Shown in pieces: positions 9,453 through 17,443 of a stretch of 64,000 nt of DNA (the stretch's first letter is position 1; each line of letters opens with the position of its first letter). This DNA comes from Variovorax sp. SG517. GTDB lineage: Bacteria; Pseudomonadota; Gammaproteobacteria; Burkholderiales; Burkholderiaceae_C. The notes below the pieces were generated by a model. It saw only the letters and a program-made list of their open reading frames with translations. It was not told where the DNA came from and ran no database searches. The translations under genes were made by a program, and so were the position numbers. The stretch lies in NCBI RefSeq assembly GCF_013376045.1, contig NZ_JABMJG010000012.1:124001-188000 (forward strand), given 5' to 3'.

Positions 9453-9462
9453 CTGTCGACAG
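9453..9462. promoter_or_regulatory. Palindrome CTGTCGACAG, probable GntR/FadR-type operator
   Basis: The ten bases form a perfect inverted repeat containing TGT-CG-ACA, which fits the TNGTNNACNA pattern bound by many FadR-subfamily GntR repressors. It lies 25 bp upstream of the first ATG of the minus-strand operon, where a repressor would block RNA polymerase. The half-site GACTGTC also occurs just beside it at 9444-9450. No GntR gene is in the window, so the regulator would be encoded elsewhere or beyond the left edge. Confidence 0.45.
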
Positions 9463-9674
9463 TATTCATCTTGCAGGTTGCGTGCCAGCTCAGATATCGG
9501 CGAAAACCCGGAAATTGGCGGCAGATGGCGCCTCAGCCGGCCTCGCGTGCACCGCGAGCGGGCGCGGCTATCGATTTGCGTGCAAGCCGTGCAGCGCCGC
9601 TGGCACGGATGCGTCCGCGCCAGCGCATTACAAATATCTTGTCGGCCGAAAGGCTCAGTGCTCCGACGCTGCCT

Positions 9675-9680
9675 TATAAT
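9675..9680 (+). promoter_or_regulatory. Candidate -10 hexamer for etfBA
   Basis: The hexamer is an exact TATAAT in an otherwise GC-rich genome, about 140 bp before the etfB start. No good -35 sequence lies 16-18 bp upstream, so either an activator or an alternative promoter nearer the gene may be used. Confidence 0.3.
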
Positions 9681-9816
9681 CACGAAAAAGCACGATCGTT
9701 CTTTTTTATGGCGCCAGCGCCGGCGGGAAGAATGGAGAGGCGGCAAAGGTCGCGCCCTAGAATGACCGGTTTGCCCTCGAAGCCCCCTTTTTTTGCAATC
9801 CAATGGAGTCAAGTCA

Positions 9817-10566
9817 ATGAAGGTTCTTGTGCCTGTCAAACGGGTCGTCGATTACAACGTGAAGGTGCGCGTGAAGAGCGACGGCACCGGAGTGGACATT
9901 GCCAACGTCAAGATGAGCATGAACCCCTTCGACGAGATCGCCGTTGAAGAAGCCGTGCGGCTGAAGGAAAAGGGCGTGGTCACCGAAGTCATCGCTGTTT
10001 CGTGCGGCGACGCCAAGAGCCAGGAAACCCTGCGCACCGCCATGGCCATCGGCGCCGACCGCGGCATCCTGGTGGAAACCGCCGAAGAACTGCAGCCTCT
10101 GGCCGTGGCCAAGCTGCTGAAGGCGCTGGTCGACAAGGAACAGCCCTCGCTCATCATCCTCGGCAAGCAGGCCATCGACGACGACGCCAACCAGACGGGC
10201 CAGATGCTGGCTGCGCTGGCCGATCTTCCCCAGGCCACCTTTGCCTCGAAGGTCGAAGTTGCTGGCGACAAGGCCACGGTGACCCGCGAAGTCGACGGCG
10301 GCCTGGAGACCGTGGCGCTCACGCTGCCCGCGGTCATCACCACCGACCTGCGCCTGAACGAGCCGCGCTATGTGACGCTGCCGAACATCATGAAGGCCAA
10401 GAAGAAGCAGCTCGACACGGTCAAGCCTGAAGACCTGGGCGTGGACGTGAAGCCCCGCCTGAAGACCCTGAAGGTCGCGGAGCCGCCGAAGCGTGGTGCC
10501 GGCATCAAGGTGCCGGACGTCGCCACCCTGGTGGACAAGCTGAAGAACGAAGCCAAAGTGATCTGA
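9817..10566 (+). CDS. etfB: Electron transfer flavoprotein subunit beta
   Basis: This 249-residue subunit pairs with EtfA to carry electrons from acyl-CoA and related dehydrogenases to the ubiquinone pool through ETF:quinone oxidoreductase. The start MKVLVPVKRVVDYNVKVRVK is the classic EtfB N-terminus, followed by SMNPFDEIAVEEAVRLKEKG and the AMP/recognition-loop region SLIILGKQAIDDDANQTG. The ATG at 9817 was chosen over an upstream in-frame TTG because it gives the standard N-terminus and is preceded by GGAG (9805-9808). etfA follows after 14 bp, and an acyl-CoA dehydrogenase that could be an electron donor lies downstream. Confidence 0.97.
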   Translation: MKVLVPVKRVVDYNVKVRVKSDGTGVDIANVKMSMNPFDEIAVEEAVRLKEKGVVTEVIAVSCGDAKSQETLRTAMAIGADRGILVETAEELQPLAVAKLLKALVDKEQPSLIILGKQAIDDDANQTGQMLAALADLPQATFASKVEVAGDKATVTREVDGGLETVALTLPAVITTDLRLNEPRYVTLPNIMKAKKKQLDTVKPEDLGVDVKPRLKTLKVAEPPKRGAGIKVPDVATLVDKLKNEAKVI

Positions 10567-10580
10567 GGAAGAAAACGAAC

Positions 10581-11513
10581 ATGACCGCACTCGTCATTGC
10601 CGAACACGACCACGCCAGCATCAAGCCGGCCACCCTCAACACCGTGACCGCAGCCCTGGCCTGCGGCGGCGACGTCCACGTGCTCGTGGCTGGCGCCAAT
10701 GCAGCAGAAGCAGCCAAGGCAGCCGCCCAGATCGCCGGTGTCTCCAAGGTCATCGCAGCCGACAGCCCCAGCCTCGCTGAAAACCTCGCCGAGAACGTCG
10801 CTGCCCAGGTGCTCGCCATCGCCGGCAGCTACAGCCACATCCTGTTCCCCTCGACCGCCAACGGCAAGAACGTCGCTCCGCGCGTGGCCGCCAAGCTGGA
10901 CGTGGCGCAGATCAGCGACATCACGGCCGTGGTGAGCGCAGACACCTTCGAGCGTCCGATCTACGCCGGCAACGCCATCGCCACCGTGCAGAGCAGCGAC
11001 GCGACCAAGGTGATCACCGTTCGCACGACCGGTTTCGATGCCGCAGCAGCCACCGGTGGCAGCGCAGCCGTCGAATCGGCGGAAGGCGTGGCAGACAGCG
11101 GCAAGAGCAGCTTCGTGGGCCGTGAAGTCACCAAGAGCGAGCGTCCCGAACTGACGGCTGCCAAGATCATCGTCTCCGGCGGCCGTGCCCTGGGCAGCGC
11201 CGAGAAGTTCACCGAGGTGATGGCCCCCCTGGCCGACAAGCTCAACGCTGGCCTCGGCGCCAGCCGTGCAGCCGTCGACGCGGGCTACGCCCCCAACGAC
11301 TGGCAGGTGGGCCAGACGGGCAAGATCGTCGCGCCGCAGCTGTACATCGCAGCGGGCATCTCGGGCGCGATCCAGCATCTGGCCGGCATGAAGGACTCCA
11401 AGGTGATCGTGGCGATCAACAAGGACGAAGAAGCGCCGATCTTCTCGGTGGCCGACTACGGCCTCGTGGCCGACCTGTTCACGGCCGTGCCGGAACTGGT
11501 GAAGGCGCTCTGA
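10581..11513 (+). CDS. etfA: Electron transfer flavoprotein subunit alpha (FAD-binding)
   Basis: This 310-residue subunit holds the FAD of the ETF heterodimer. The C-terminal domain carries the family signature: GGRALGSAEKFTEVM, the segment DAGYAPNDWQVGQTGKIV, then LYIAAGISGAIQHLAGM and VAINKDEEAPIFSVADYGLV. The ATG at 10581 follows a GAGGAAG ribosome site. It is co-transcribed with etfB and followed by a strong terminator at 11537-11560, so etfBA probably form their own unit. Expected role: electron acceptor for beta-oxidation dehydrogenases, possibly including the gene that follows. Confidence 0.97.
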   Translation: MTALVIAEHDHASIKPATLNTVTAALACGGDVHVLVAGANAAEAAKAAAQIAGVSKVIAADSPSLAENLAENVAAQVLAIAGSYSHILFPSTANGKNVAPRVAAKLDVAQISDITAVVSADTFERPIYAGNAIATVQSSDATKVITVRTTGFDAAAATGGSAAVESAEGVADSGKSSFVGREVTKSERPELTAAKIIVSGGRALGSAEKFTEVMAPLADKLNAGLGASRAAVDAGYAPNDWQVGQTGKIVAPQLYIAAGISGAIQHLAGMKDSKVIVAINKDEEAPIFSVADYGLVADLFTAVPELVKAL

Positions 11514-11536
11514 TCGCATCGCTGCACTGAGCCAGA

Positions 11537-11560
11537 GGGCATCGTTCGCGATGCCCTTTT
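11537..11560 (+). terminator. Rho-independent terminator with UUCG tetraloop after etfBA
   Basis: A perfect 8-bp stem (GGGCATCG at 11537-11544 pairing with CGATGCCC at 11549-11556) closes a TTCG tetraloop and is followed at once by TTTT (11557-11560). This is a textbook intrinsic terminator 24 bases after the etfA stop codon. It separates etfBA from the acyl-CoA dehydrogenase gene. Confidence 0.85.
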
Positions 11561-11587
11561 CGTATCCGCTATATCTGGAGACATGAA

Positions 11588-13378
11588 ATGAGCTACACCG
11601 CCCCCATCAAGGACATGCTGTTCGACATCGAACACCTGGCCAACATCGGCGAGATCGCGAAGCTGCCGGGCTTCGAGGATGCCGGCCTCGAAACCGCACA
11701 GGCCGTGCTCGAAGAATGCGCGCGCTTCAACCAGGACGTGATCGCGCCGCTGAACGTGGCGGGCGACCGCAATCCCTCGTCGTTCAAGGATGGCGCGGTC
11801 ACCACCACGCCGGGCTTCAAGGAAGCCTTCGCGCAGTACGTGGCGGGCGGGTGGCAGGGCCTGCAGCATCCGGCGGATTTCGGCGGCCAGGGCCTGCCCA
11901 AGACCATCGGCGCGGCCTGCGGCGAGATGCTCAACTCGGCCAACATGAGCTTCGCGTTGTGCCCGCTGCTGAGCGACGGCGCCATCGAGGCGCTGCTCAC
12001 GGCCGGCTCCGACGAACTCAAGGCAACCTACCTCGAGAAGCTCGTGAGCGGCCAGTGGACCGGCACGATGAACCTCACCGAGCCGCAGGCCGGCAGCGAC
12101 CTCGCCATGGTGCGCAGCCGCGCCGAGCCGCAGCCCGACGGCACTTACAAGGTGTTCGGCACCAAGATCTTCATCACCTACGGCGAGCACGACATGGCGG
12201 AGAACATCGTGCACCTGGTGCTCGCCCGCGTGGCCGGCGCGCCAGAAGGCGTGAAGGGCATCAGCCTGTTCGTCGTGCCGAAGTTCCTGGTGAACAAGGA
12301 CGGCTCGCTCGGCGAGCGCAACGACGTGCACTGCGTGAGCATCGAGCACAAGATGGGCATCAAGGCATCGCCCACGGCCGTTCTGCAATATGGCGACCAC
12401 GGCGGTGCCATCGGATATCTCGTGGGCCAGGAAAACCGCGGCCTCGAGTACATGTTCATCATGATGAACTCGGCCCGCTACGCGGTGGGCATGCAGGGCA
12501 TCGCGATCGCCGAGCGCGCTTACCAGCACGCCGTGGCCTACGCGAAGGAGCGCGTGCAGAGCCGCCCGGTGGACGGCTCCATCAACACCAGCGCGCCGAT
12601 CATCCATCACCCCGACGTCAAGCGCATGCTGATGACGATGCGCGCCTACACCGAAGGCTGCCGCGCGATGTCCAGCGTGGCGGCTGCCGCCTACGACGCC
12701 GCGCACCATCACCCTGACGCCGACGCGCGCAAGCAGAACCAGGCCTTCTACGAATTCATGGTGCCGCTGGTGAAGGGCTACAGCACCGAGATGAGCCTCG
12801 AAGTGGCCTCGCTGGGCGTGCAGGTGCACGGCGGCATGGGCTTCATCGAGGAGACCGGCGCGGCGCAGTACTACCGCGATGCCAAGATCCTGACGATCTA
12901 CGAAGGCACCACCGCCATTCAGGCCAACGACCTCGTGGGCCGCAAGACGGCGCGCGACGGTGGCCAGACGGCGAAGGCGATCGCCGCGCAGATCGAGAAG
13001 ACCGAGGCCGAGCTGGCCAAGCTCGACAACCCCGCTGCGGCGGCCGTGCTCAAGCGCCTGAAGGCCGCGCGCGAGGCCTTCGTCGAGGTGGTCGATTTCG
13101 TGGCGGGCCAGACCAAGGCCTCGCCCAACGCGGTGTTCGCGGGCAGCGTGCCCTACCTGATGCTCGCGGGTAACCTCGTGGCCGGCTGGCAGCTCGCGCG
13201 CTCGCTGATCATTGCGCAGGACCTCGCCTCGCGCAGCTTCGACACCGACTTCATGCTGGCGAAGATCGCCACCGCGCGCTTCTACGCCGAGCACATCCTC
13301 AACAAGGTGCTGGGCATCCGCGACAGCATCGTCGACGGTGCCGAGAGCGTGACGGCGCTGGCGCTCGAGGCTTTCTGA
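11588..13378 (+). CDS. Acyl-CoA dehydrogenase (long form with extra C-terminal domain)
   Basis: This 596-residue flavoprotein oxidises an acyl-CoA to the 2-enoyl-CoA and passes electrons to ETF. The flavin/substrate segment TGTMNLTEPQAGSDLAMVRS is clear, as is GVQVHGGMGFIEETGAAQYYRD. The catalytic glutamate is E439 in ILTIYEGTTAIQAND. The C-terminal extension after about residue 465 (KAIAAQIEKTEAELAKL onward) marks the long FadE-like subgroup, which is larger than the usual 380-residue enzymes. The GGAG ribosome site at 11577 supports the ATG at 11588. Its location beside etfBA fits its electron partner. The chain-length specificity is unknown. Confidence 0.93.
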   Translation: MSYTAPIKDMLFDIEHLANIGEIAKLPGFEDAGLETAQAVLEECARFNQDVIAPLNVAGDRNPSSFKDGAVTTTPGFKEAFAQYVAGGWQGLQHPADFGGQGLPKTIGAACGEMLNSANMSFALCPLLSDGAIEALLTAGSDELKATYLEKLVSGQWTGTMNLTEPQAGSDLAMVRSRAEPQPDGTYKVFGTKIFITYGEHDMAENIVHLVLARVAGAPEGVKGISLFVVPKFLVNKDGSLGERNDVHCVSIEHKMGIKASPTAVLQYGDHGGAIGYLVGQENRGLEYMFIMMNSARYAVGMQGIAIAERAYQHAVAYAKERVQSRPVDGSINTSAPIIHHPDVKRMLMTMRAYTEGCRAMSSVAAAAYDAAHHHPDADARKQNQAFYEFMVPLVKGYSTEMSLEVASLGVQVHGGMGFIEETGAAQYYRDAKILTIYEGTTAIQANDLVGRKTARDGGQTAKAIAAQIEKTEAELAKLDNPAAAAVLKRLKAAREAFVEVVDFVAGQTKASPNAVFAGSVPYLMLAGNLVAGWQLARSLIIAQDLASRSFDTDFMLAKIATARFYAEHILNKVLGIRDSIVDGAESVTALALEAF

Positions 13379-13457
13379 TGCACTTGCTGCTGTCGCCCAT
13401 CTGACGGGCGATGGCGGCTTCTCTCTCTTATAAAACCAATCCATTTCCGGAGACGAC

Positions 13458-14420
13458 ATGTCCAAGCTGCCCCCCGTACTGGCGAACCTGCCGCTGCCGA
13501 TCATCGGCTCGCCGCTGTTCATCATCAGCAACCCCAAGCTCGTGATCGCGCAATGCAAGGCGGGCGTGGTCGGCTCGATGCCGGCGCTCAACGCGCGCCC
13601 CGCCGCGCAGCTGGAAGACTGGCTCGCCGAGATCACCGAGGAACTGGCGGCCTACAACAAGGCCAACCCCGACAAGCCCGCGGCACCCTTCGCCATCAAC
13701 CAGATCGTGCACAAGAGCAATGACCGGCTCGAGCACGACATGGAGATGGTCGTGAAATACAAGGTGCCGATCGTCATCACCTCGCTGGGCGCGCGCACCG
13801 ACGTGAACGACGCGGTGCACAGCTACGGCGGCGTGACGCTGCACGACATCATCAACAACAAGTTCGCGCAGAAAGCGATCGAGAAGGGCGCCGACGGCAT
13901 CATCGCCGTGGCGGCCGGTGCCGGCGGCCATGCGGGCGTGAAGAGCCCGTTCGCGCTGGTGCAGGAAATCCGCCAGTGGTTCGACGGCCCGATCGCGCTG
14001 TCGGGCTCCATCGCCACCGGCGGCGCGGTGCTGGCTGCGCAGGCCATGGGCGCCGACTTCGCCTACATCGGCACGGCCTTCATCGCCACCGAGGAAGCGC
14101 GTGCGAGCGACGACTACAAGCAGGCCATCGTCGACGGCACCTCGGACGACATCGTCTATTCGAGCCTCTTCACCGGTGTGCACGGCAACTACCTGGCACC
14201 CAGCATCGTCAAGGCGGGCATGGACCCGAACAACCTGCCCGAAGGTGATGTGAAGACCATGAACTTCGGCGGCGGCGAAGGCAGCAAGGCCAAGGCCTGG
14301 AAGGACATCTGGGGCTCGGGCCAGGGCATCGGCGCGGTCACCGAAGTGGCCACCGCCGGCGCATTCATCGAGAAGCTCAAGCGCGAATACCAGGAGGCAA
14401 GGCAGCGGCTCGCGCTGTGA
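13458..14420 (+). CDS. NAD(P)H-dependent flavin oxidoreductase / nitronate monooxygenase family
   Basis: This 320-residue FMN-binding TIM-barrel protein of the NMO (2-nitropropane dioxygenase-like) family has the FMN/substrate motif AAGAGGHAGVKSPF with H158, an SGSIATGGAVLAAQAMGAD phosphate-binding segment, and a final AFIEKLKREYQEA helix. Members oxidise nitronates or reduce quinones and enoyl-type substrates with NAD(P)H. Sequence alone does not separate class I NMO from quinone reductases. The ribosome site CGGAGA precedes the ATG. It lies 79 bp after the acyl-CoA dehydrogenase and overlaps the next gene by four bases. Confidence 0.88.
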   Translation: MSKLPPVLANLPLPIIGSPLFIISNPKLVIAQCKAGVVGSMPALNARPAAQLEDWLAEITEELAAYNKANPDKPAAPFAINQIVHKSNDRLEHDMEMVVKYKVPIVITSLGARTDVNDAVHSYGGVTLHDIINNKFAQKAIEKGADGIIAVAAGAGGHAGVKSPFALVQEIRQWFDGPIALSGSIATGGAVLAAQAMGADFAYIGTAFIATEEARASDDYKQAIVDGTSDDIVYSSLFTGVHGNYLAPSIVKAGMDPNNLPEGDVKTMNFGGGEGSKAKAWKDIWGSGQGIGAVTEVATAGAFIEKLKREYQEARQRLAL

Positions 14421-15595
14421 CTGCCTTGACCAACGGCGCCGCGCCTGCCACGCGCGCGGCGCCGTCGTCTTCCGCGGGGCGCATGCCGCTGCTCGATGCG
14501 GCAAAGGGCATCGCGTGCGCCGTGATCGTGGGGCACCATCTCTCGCGCTACGGTCCGATGCCGGCCGGCGCGTACGCGCTCGCGCCCGATTTCTTCGCCT
14601 GGCTGGCCGATGAGGGCCGGCTGGCGGTGCAGGTGTTCCTGGTGATCGCCGGCTTCCTGGCGGCCGCCAGCCTCGCGCCCGATGGAACGCTGCGCGTGGA
14701 GCGGCCGGTGGCGCGCATTCTGCAGCGCTATGGACGGCTCGTGATGCCGTACCTCGCCGCGCTCACGGTGTGCGTGATCGTCGCTGCCGTCGTGCGGCCG
14801 TGGCTCGACGAAGAAGTGGTACCGGCGTCGCCGACCTTCGGTCAACTGGTTGCCCACGGCTTGCTGCTGCAGGACCTGCTGGGCTACGAGTCGCTTTCCA
14901 CGGGCGTCTGGTACGTGGCCATCGACTTCCAGCTGTTCGCGCTGGCCCTGGCGCTGGTCGGGCTGCCGTCGATGCTGCAGCGCGCGGGTGGTGCCGTGCC
15001 GCAGGGCCTGCGGGCGCGATGGCTGCCGGTGGCGCTGGTCTTCGGACTGGCGGTGGCTTCGCTCGTGCTCTTCAACCGCAATGCGGGGCTGGACGACACG
15101 GCCTTCTATTTCTTCGGCACCTACGGGCTGGGCATGCTGGTGTTCTGGATCGGACGCGCGACGCGGTTCAGCGTCTGGCAGAGCGGAATCGCATTGCTGG
15201 CGCTGATAGGAGCGGGCGCGCTGGCCATCGACTGGCGCAGCCGCATCGCGACGGCGCTGGTCACGGCGCTGCTGATCGCCGTTGCGCAACGGCGGAACTG
15301 GCTGTCGCCGAAGCACTGGCCGGCGGCCGCCATGCCTCTGGTGCGGCTGGGGCGCATGTCGTATTCGCTCTTTCTCATCCACTTCCCGGTGCTGCTCGCC
15401 ATGAACGCGGCGGTTGCGAATGCGGGGCCGCACGGCTCGTGGTTCGATGCTTGCGGCCTCGTCGCGACCTTCGGTCTTTCGGTGGTCGCGGCGGCACTGC
15501 TCTACCGCTGGGTGGAGGCGCGCCCGGCTTCCTGGCGGGCGGTGTTCACGCTGTTCGCCGCGCTGCTGGTCAGTGGAATAGTCGTTTCTCATTAA
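14417..15595 (+). CDS. Acyltransferase family 3 (OafA/YrhL-like) integral membrane protein
   Basis: This 392-residue multi-spanning protein belongs to the acyltransferase-3 family, which O-acetylates or succinylates polysaccharides and other envelope molecules. The start of the domain LLDAAKGIACAVIVGHHLSRY includes the conserved histidine pair region, followed by RLAVQVFLVIAGFLAA. About ten hydrophobic segments are visible, with a late LGRMSYSLFLIHFPVL motif. It starts with GTG at 14417, overlapping the flavoprotein stop (GTGA). An internal ATG at about residue 23 is an alternative. There is no obvious functional link with the flavoprotein, and the acceptor is unknown. Confidence 0.85.
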   Translation: MTALTNGAAPATRAAPSSSAGRMPLLDAAKGIACAVIVGHHLSRYGPMPAGAYALAPDFFAWLADEGRLAVQVFLVIAGFLAAASLAPDGTLRVERPVARILQRYGRLVMPYLAALTVCVIVAAVVRPWLDEEVVPASPTFGQLVAHGLLLQDLLGYESLSTGVWYVAIDFQLFALALALVGLPSMLQRAGGAVPQGLRARWLPVALVFGLAVASLVLFNRNAGLDDTAFYFFGTYGLGMLVFWIGRATRFSVWQSGIALLALIGAGALAIDWRSRIATALVTALLIAVAQRRNWLSPKHWPAAAMPLVRLGRMSYSLFLIHFPVLLAMNAAVANAGPHGSWFDACGLVATFGLSVVAAALLYRWVEARPASWRAVFTLFAALLVSGIVVSH

Positions 15596-15679
15596 AGGAC
15601 GGGCGCGCCGGCGCAGGCGCACCGCCCAAATCTTCCTGAACCGGTTGCCTTCGGGCACCGCAGCGTGCAGTCTGCGGGC

Positions 15680-15708
15680 TCGTCAGTTGCTCCCATCTCC
15701 GGTATGAT
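15680..15708 (+). promoter_or_regulatory. Predicted promoter of the cyd operon
   Basis: A -35 candidate TCGTCA (15680-15685, four of six consensus bases) is separated by 17 bp from a -10 candidate TATGAT (15703-15708, five of six). Transcription would start near 15715, inside or just before the palindrome at 15717-15734 and about 37 bp before the cydD ATG. Confidence 0.55.
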
Positions 15709-15716
15709 TGTGGAAA

Positions 15717-15734
15717 TTTCAGTAAATACTGAAA
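15717..15734. promoter_or_regulatory. Perfect palindromic operator at the cyd promoter
   Basis: The 18-base site TTTCAGTAAATACTGAAA has two perfect 8-base arms around a central AA. It overlaps the predicted transcription start of cydD, a position that favours repression. A related sequence (14 of 19 bases identical when one flanking A is included) lies upstream of the regulator gene at the other end of the operon. This points to that regulator as the likely binder. Confidence 0.65.
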
Positions 15735-15751
15735 ATTCACGAAATTTAGGA

Positions 15752-17443
15752 ATGACCAAGCACTCGCCATCCCGATCGCCGCTGCGGGCTTTCGCGTCGC
15801 CGGACGCCGGCGGGGTGGTGCAGGGTGCTGCCGCGCTCTTCTGGCTGCCGCAGGCGGCGTTGCTGGCGATCGCGGTGCAGGGATTGGCCTCGGGCCGGGG
15901 TTTCGCGGCCGTGATCTGGCCAGCAGGCGTGATCCTGCTGCTCGGACTGCTGCGCGCGGGCTGCGAGGCCTGGGGGGCGCGGCGGACCTTCGCTCGCGCC
16001 CGGGCGCAGCTCACTGCGCTGCGTGCGCAAACGGCGGCGGCGCTCGCCGGCGACTCCCCGCTCGACCGCAGCCGGGCCCCCTCCGGGCTCGCGGCCAACG
16101 TACTCGCAGAGCAGGCCGAGGCGCTAGTTCCGTACCTCGTGCGCTACCAGCCGGCGCGCTGGCGTGCGACGGTTGTGCCTGTGTTCATCCTCTGCGCAGT
16201 GGCCGCGTTCTCGTGGGTGGCTGCGCTGGTGCTGCTGGTGGCGGCACCGCTCATTCCGCTCTTCATGGCCATCGTCGGCTGGCGCGCCAAGGCCGCGAGC
16301 GAAGCGCAGATGGTGGAACTCGGCGGCATGAACGCCTTCCTGCTCGATCGGCTTCGCGGACTGGCGACGCTGCGCGCGCTCGGCGCGGTGGAAATCACCG
16401 CAAGCCGCCTGGGCGATGCGGCCCAGTCCCTGCGCCGCAGGACGATGGCCGTGCTGCGCATCGCGTTTCTCTCATCGGCCGTGCTGGAGCTGTTCTCGGC
16501 GCTGGGCGTGGCGCTGGTCGCCGTCTACATCGGCTTCCACCTGCTGGGCTCGATCGGCTTCGGTGCCTGGGGGCGCACGCTGAGCCTGGGCGAGGGCCTT
16601 TTCGTGCTGCTGCTGGCGCCGGCTTTCTTCGAGCCGCTGCGCGAGCTGTCGGCGGTCTGGCACGACCGGGCCGCCGGTGAGGCTGCGCTGGAAGCGCTCG
16701 ACAGACTGCAGCGCAACGAATTGCCTCTGCCCGGCGCCAGCGCCTCTCTGACGCGCGCCGCGACGGGCGTCCAAGGCGGCCCGCCGGCAGTCTCCATCCA
16801 CAACCTCCATTTCTCCTGGCCCGGCGAGCGGCAGGAAGTGTTCGATGGCATCGAGCTTCGCATCGCCCCCGGCGAACACGTCGCGCTGACGGGCGCCAGC
16901 GGCAGCGGCAAGACCGCCTTGCTGTCCCTGCTGGCGGGGCTCGTGCCTGCGACGCGCGGCGAGATCTCCATCGGCGGCGTGGCGCTCACGGAACACACGG
17001 TGGCGTCGCTGCGGCAGCGCATGGGCTGGATGGGGCAGGCGCCGCACGTCTTCGCGGGCTCGGTCGAATCCAACCTGGCGCTGGGACGCGCGGGTGTGAA
17101 CACCCTGCAGGTCGATGAGGCAGTGCGCGTCGCGTCGCTCGAGGCCGTGGCGCAGGCGCATCCCTCCACGTCGCTGGGCGAAGGCGGCGGCGGGCTGTCC
17201 GGCGGAGAGGCCGTGCGGCTCGCGCTGGCCCGCATCGCTGTGCATCCGCAAGCCGACTTGCTGCTGGTGGACGAACCCACGGCGCACCTCGACACCGAGA
17301 CCGCCGAGCGGGTCGTCGATGCGCTCCTGAAGCTCGCGCAAGGCAAGACCCTCGTCGTCGCGACGCACGACCCCGTCCTCGCTTCGCGCATGGACCGCAC
17401 CGTGAGCCTCGGCCGCACAGACGCAATGGAGAAGGCCGCATGA
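15752..17443 (+). CDS. cydD: Thiol reductant ABC exporter subunit CydD
   Basis: This 563-residue half of the CydDC exporter has an N-terminal six-helix membrane domain (about residues 20-310) and a C-terminal ABC ATPase with Walker A TGASGSGKTALLSLL, signature LSGGEAVRLALARIA and Walker B LLLVDEPTAHLDTETA. CydDC exports glutathione and cysteine, or controls heme and thiol balance, and is needed to assemble cytochrome bd. The ATG at 15752 (MTKHSPS) was preferred to upstream in-frame starts because those would cross the palindrome and promoter. It is the first gene of the cyd operon and overlaps cydC by four bases. Confidence 0.93.
   Translation: MTKHSPSRSPLRAFASPDAGGVVQGAAALFWLPQAALLAIAVQGLASGRGFAAVIWPAGVILLLGLLRAGCEAWGARRTFARARAQLTALRAQTAAALAGDSPLDRSRAPSGLAANVLAEQAEALVPYLVRYQPARWRATVVPVFILCAVAAFSWVAALVLLVAAPLIPLFMAIVGWRAKAASEAQMVELGGMNAFLLDRLRGLATLRALGAVEITASRLGDAAQSLRRRTMAVLRIAFLSSAVLELFSALGVALVAVYIGFHLLGSIGFGAWGRTLSLGEGLFVLLLAPAFFEPLRELSAVWHDRAAGEAALEALDRLQRNELPLPGASASLTRAATGVQGGPPAVSIHNLHFSWPGERQEVFDGIELRIAPGEHVALTGASGSGKTALLSLLAGLVPATRGEISIGGVALTEHTVASLRQRMGWMGQAPHVFAGSVESNLALGRAGVNTLQVDEAVRVASLEAVAQAHPSTSLGEGGGGLSGGEAVRLALARIAVHPQADLLLVDEPTAHLDTETAERVVDALLKLAQGKTLVVATHDPVLASRMDRTVSLGRTDAMEKAA

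Larger units (their letters stand above)
9428..9816. other. Divergent intergenic region between the minus-strand catabolic operon and etfBA
   Basis: This 389-bp gap has no credible coding sequence. It must hold promoters for both directions. Near the minus-strand operon it has a perfect palindrome at 9453-9462. Towards etfB it has a consensus -10 hexamer (TATAAT, 9675-9680) without a convincing -35 element. T-rich runs at 9700-9707 and 9787-9794 are also visible. Base composition is less GC-rich around 9630-9710 than in the flanking genes, which fits a promoter. Confidence 0.6.

Noticed and set aside
13393..13411. Hairpin TCGCCC/GGGCGA between the acyl-CoA dehydrogenase and flavoprotein genes
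   Set aside because: A six-base stem without a T-run. It may be a minor structure but does not support a terminator.
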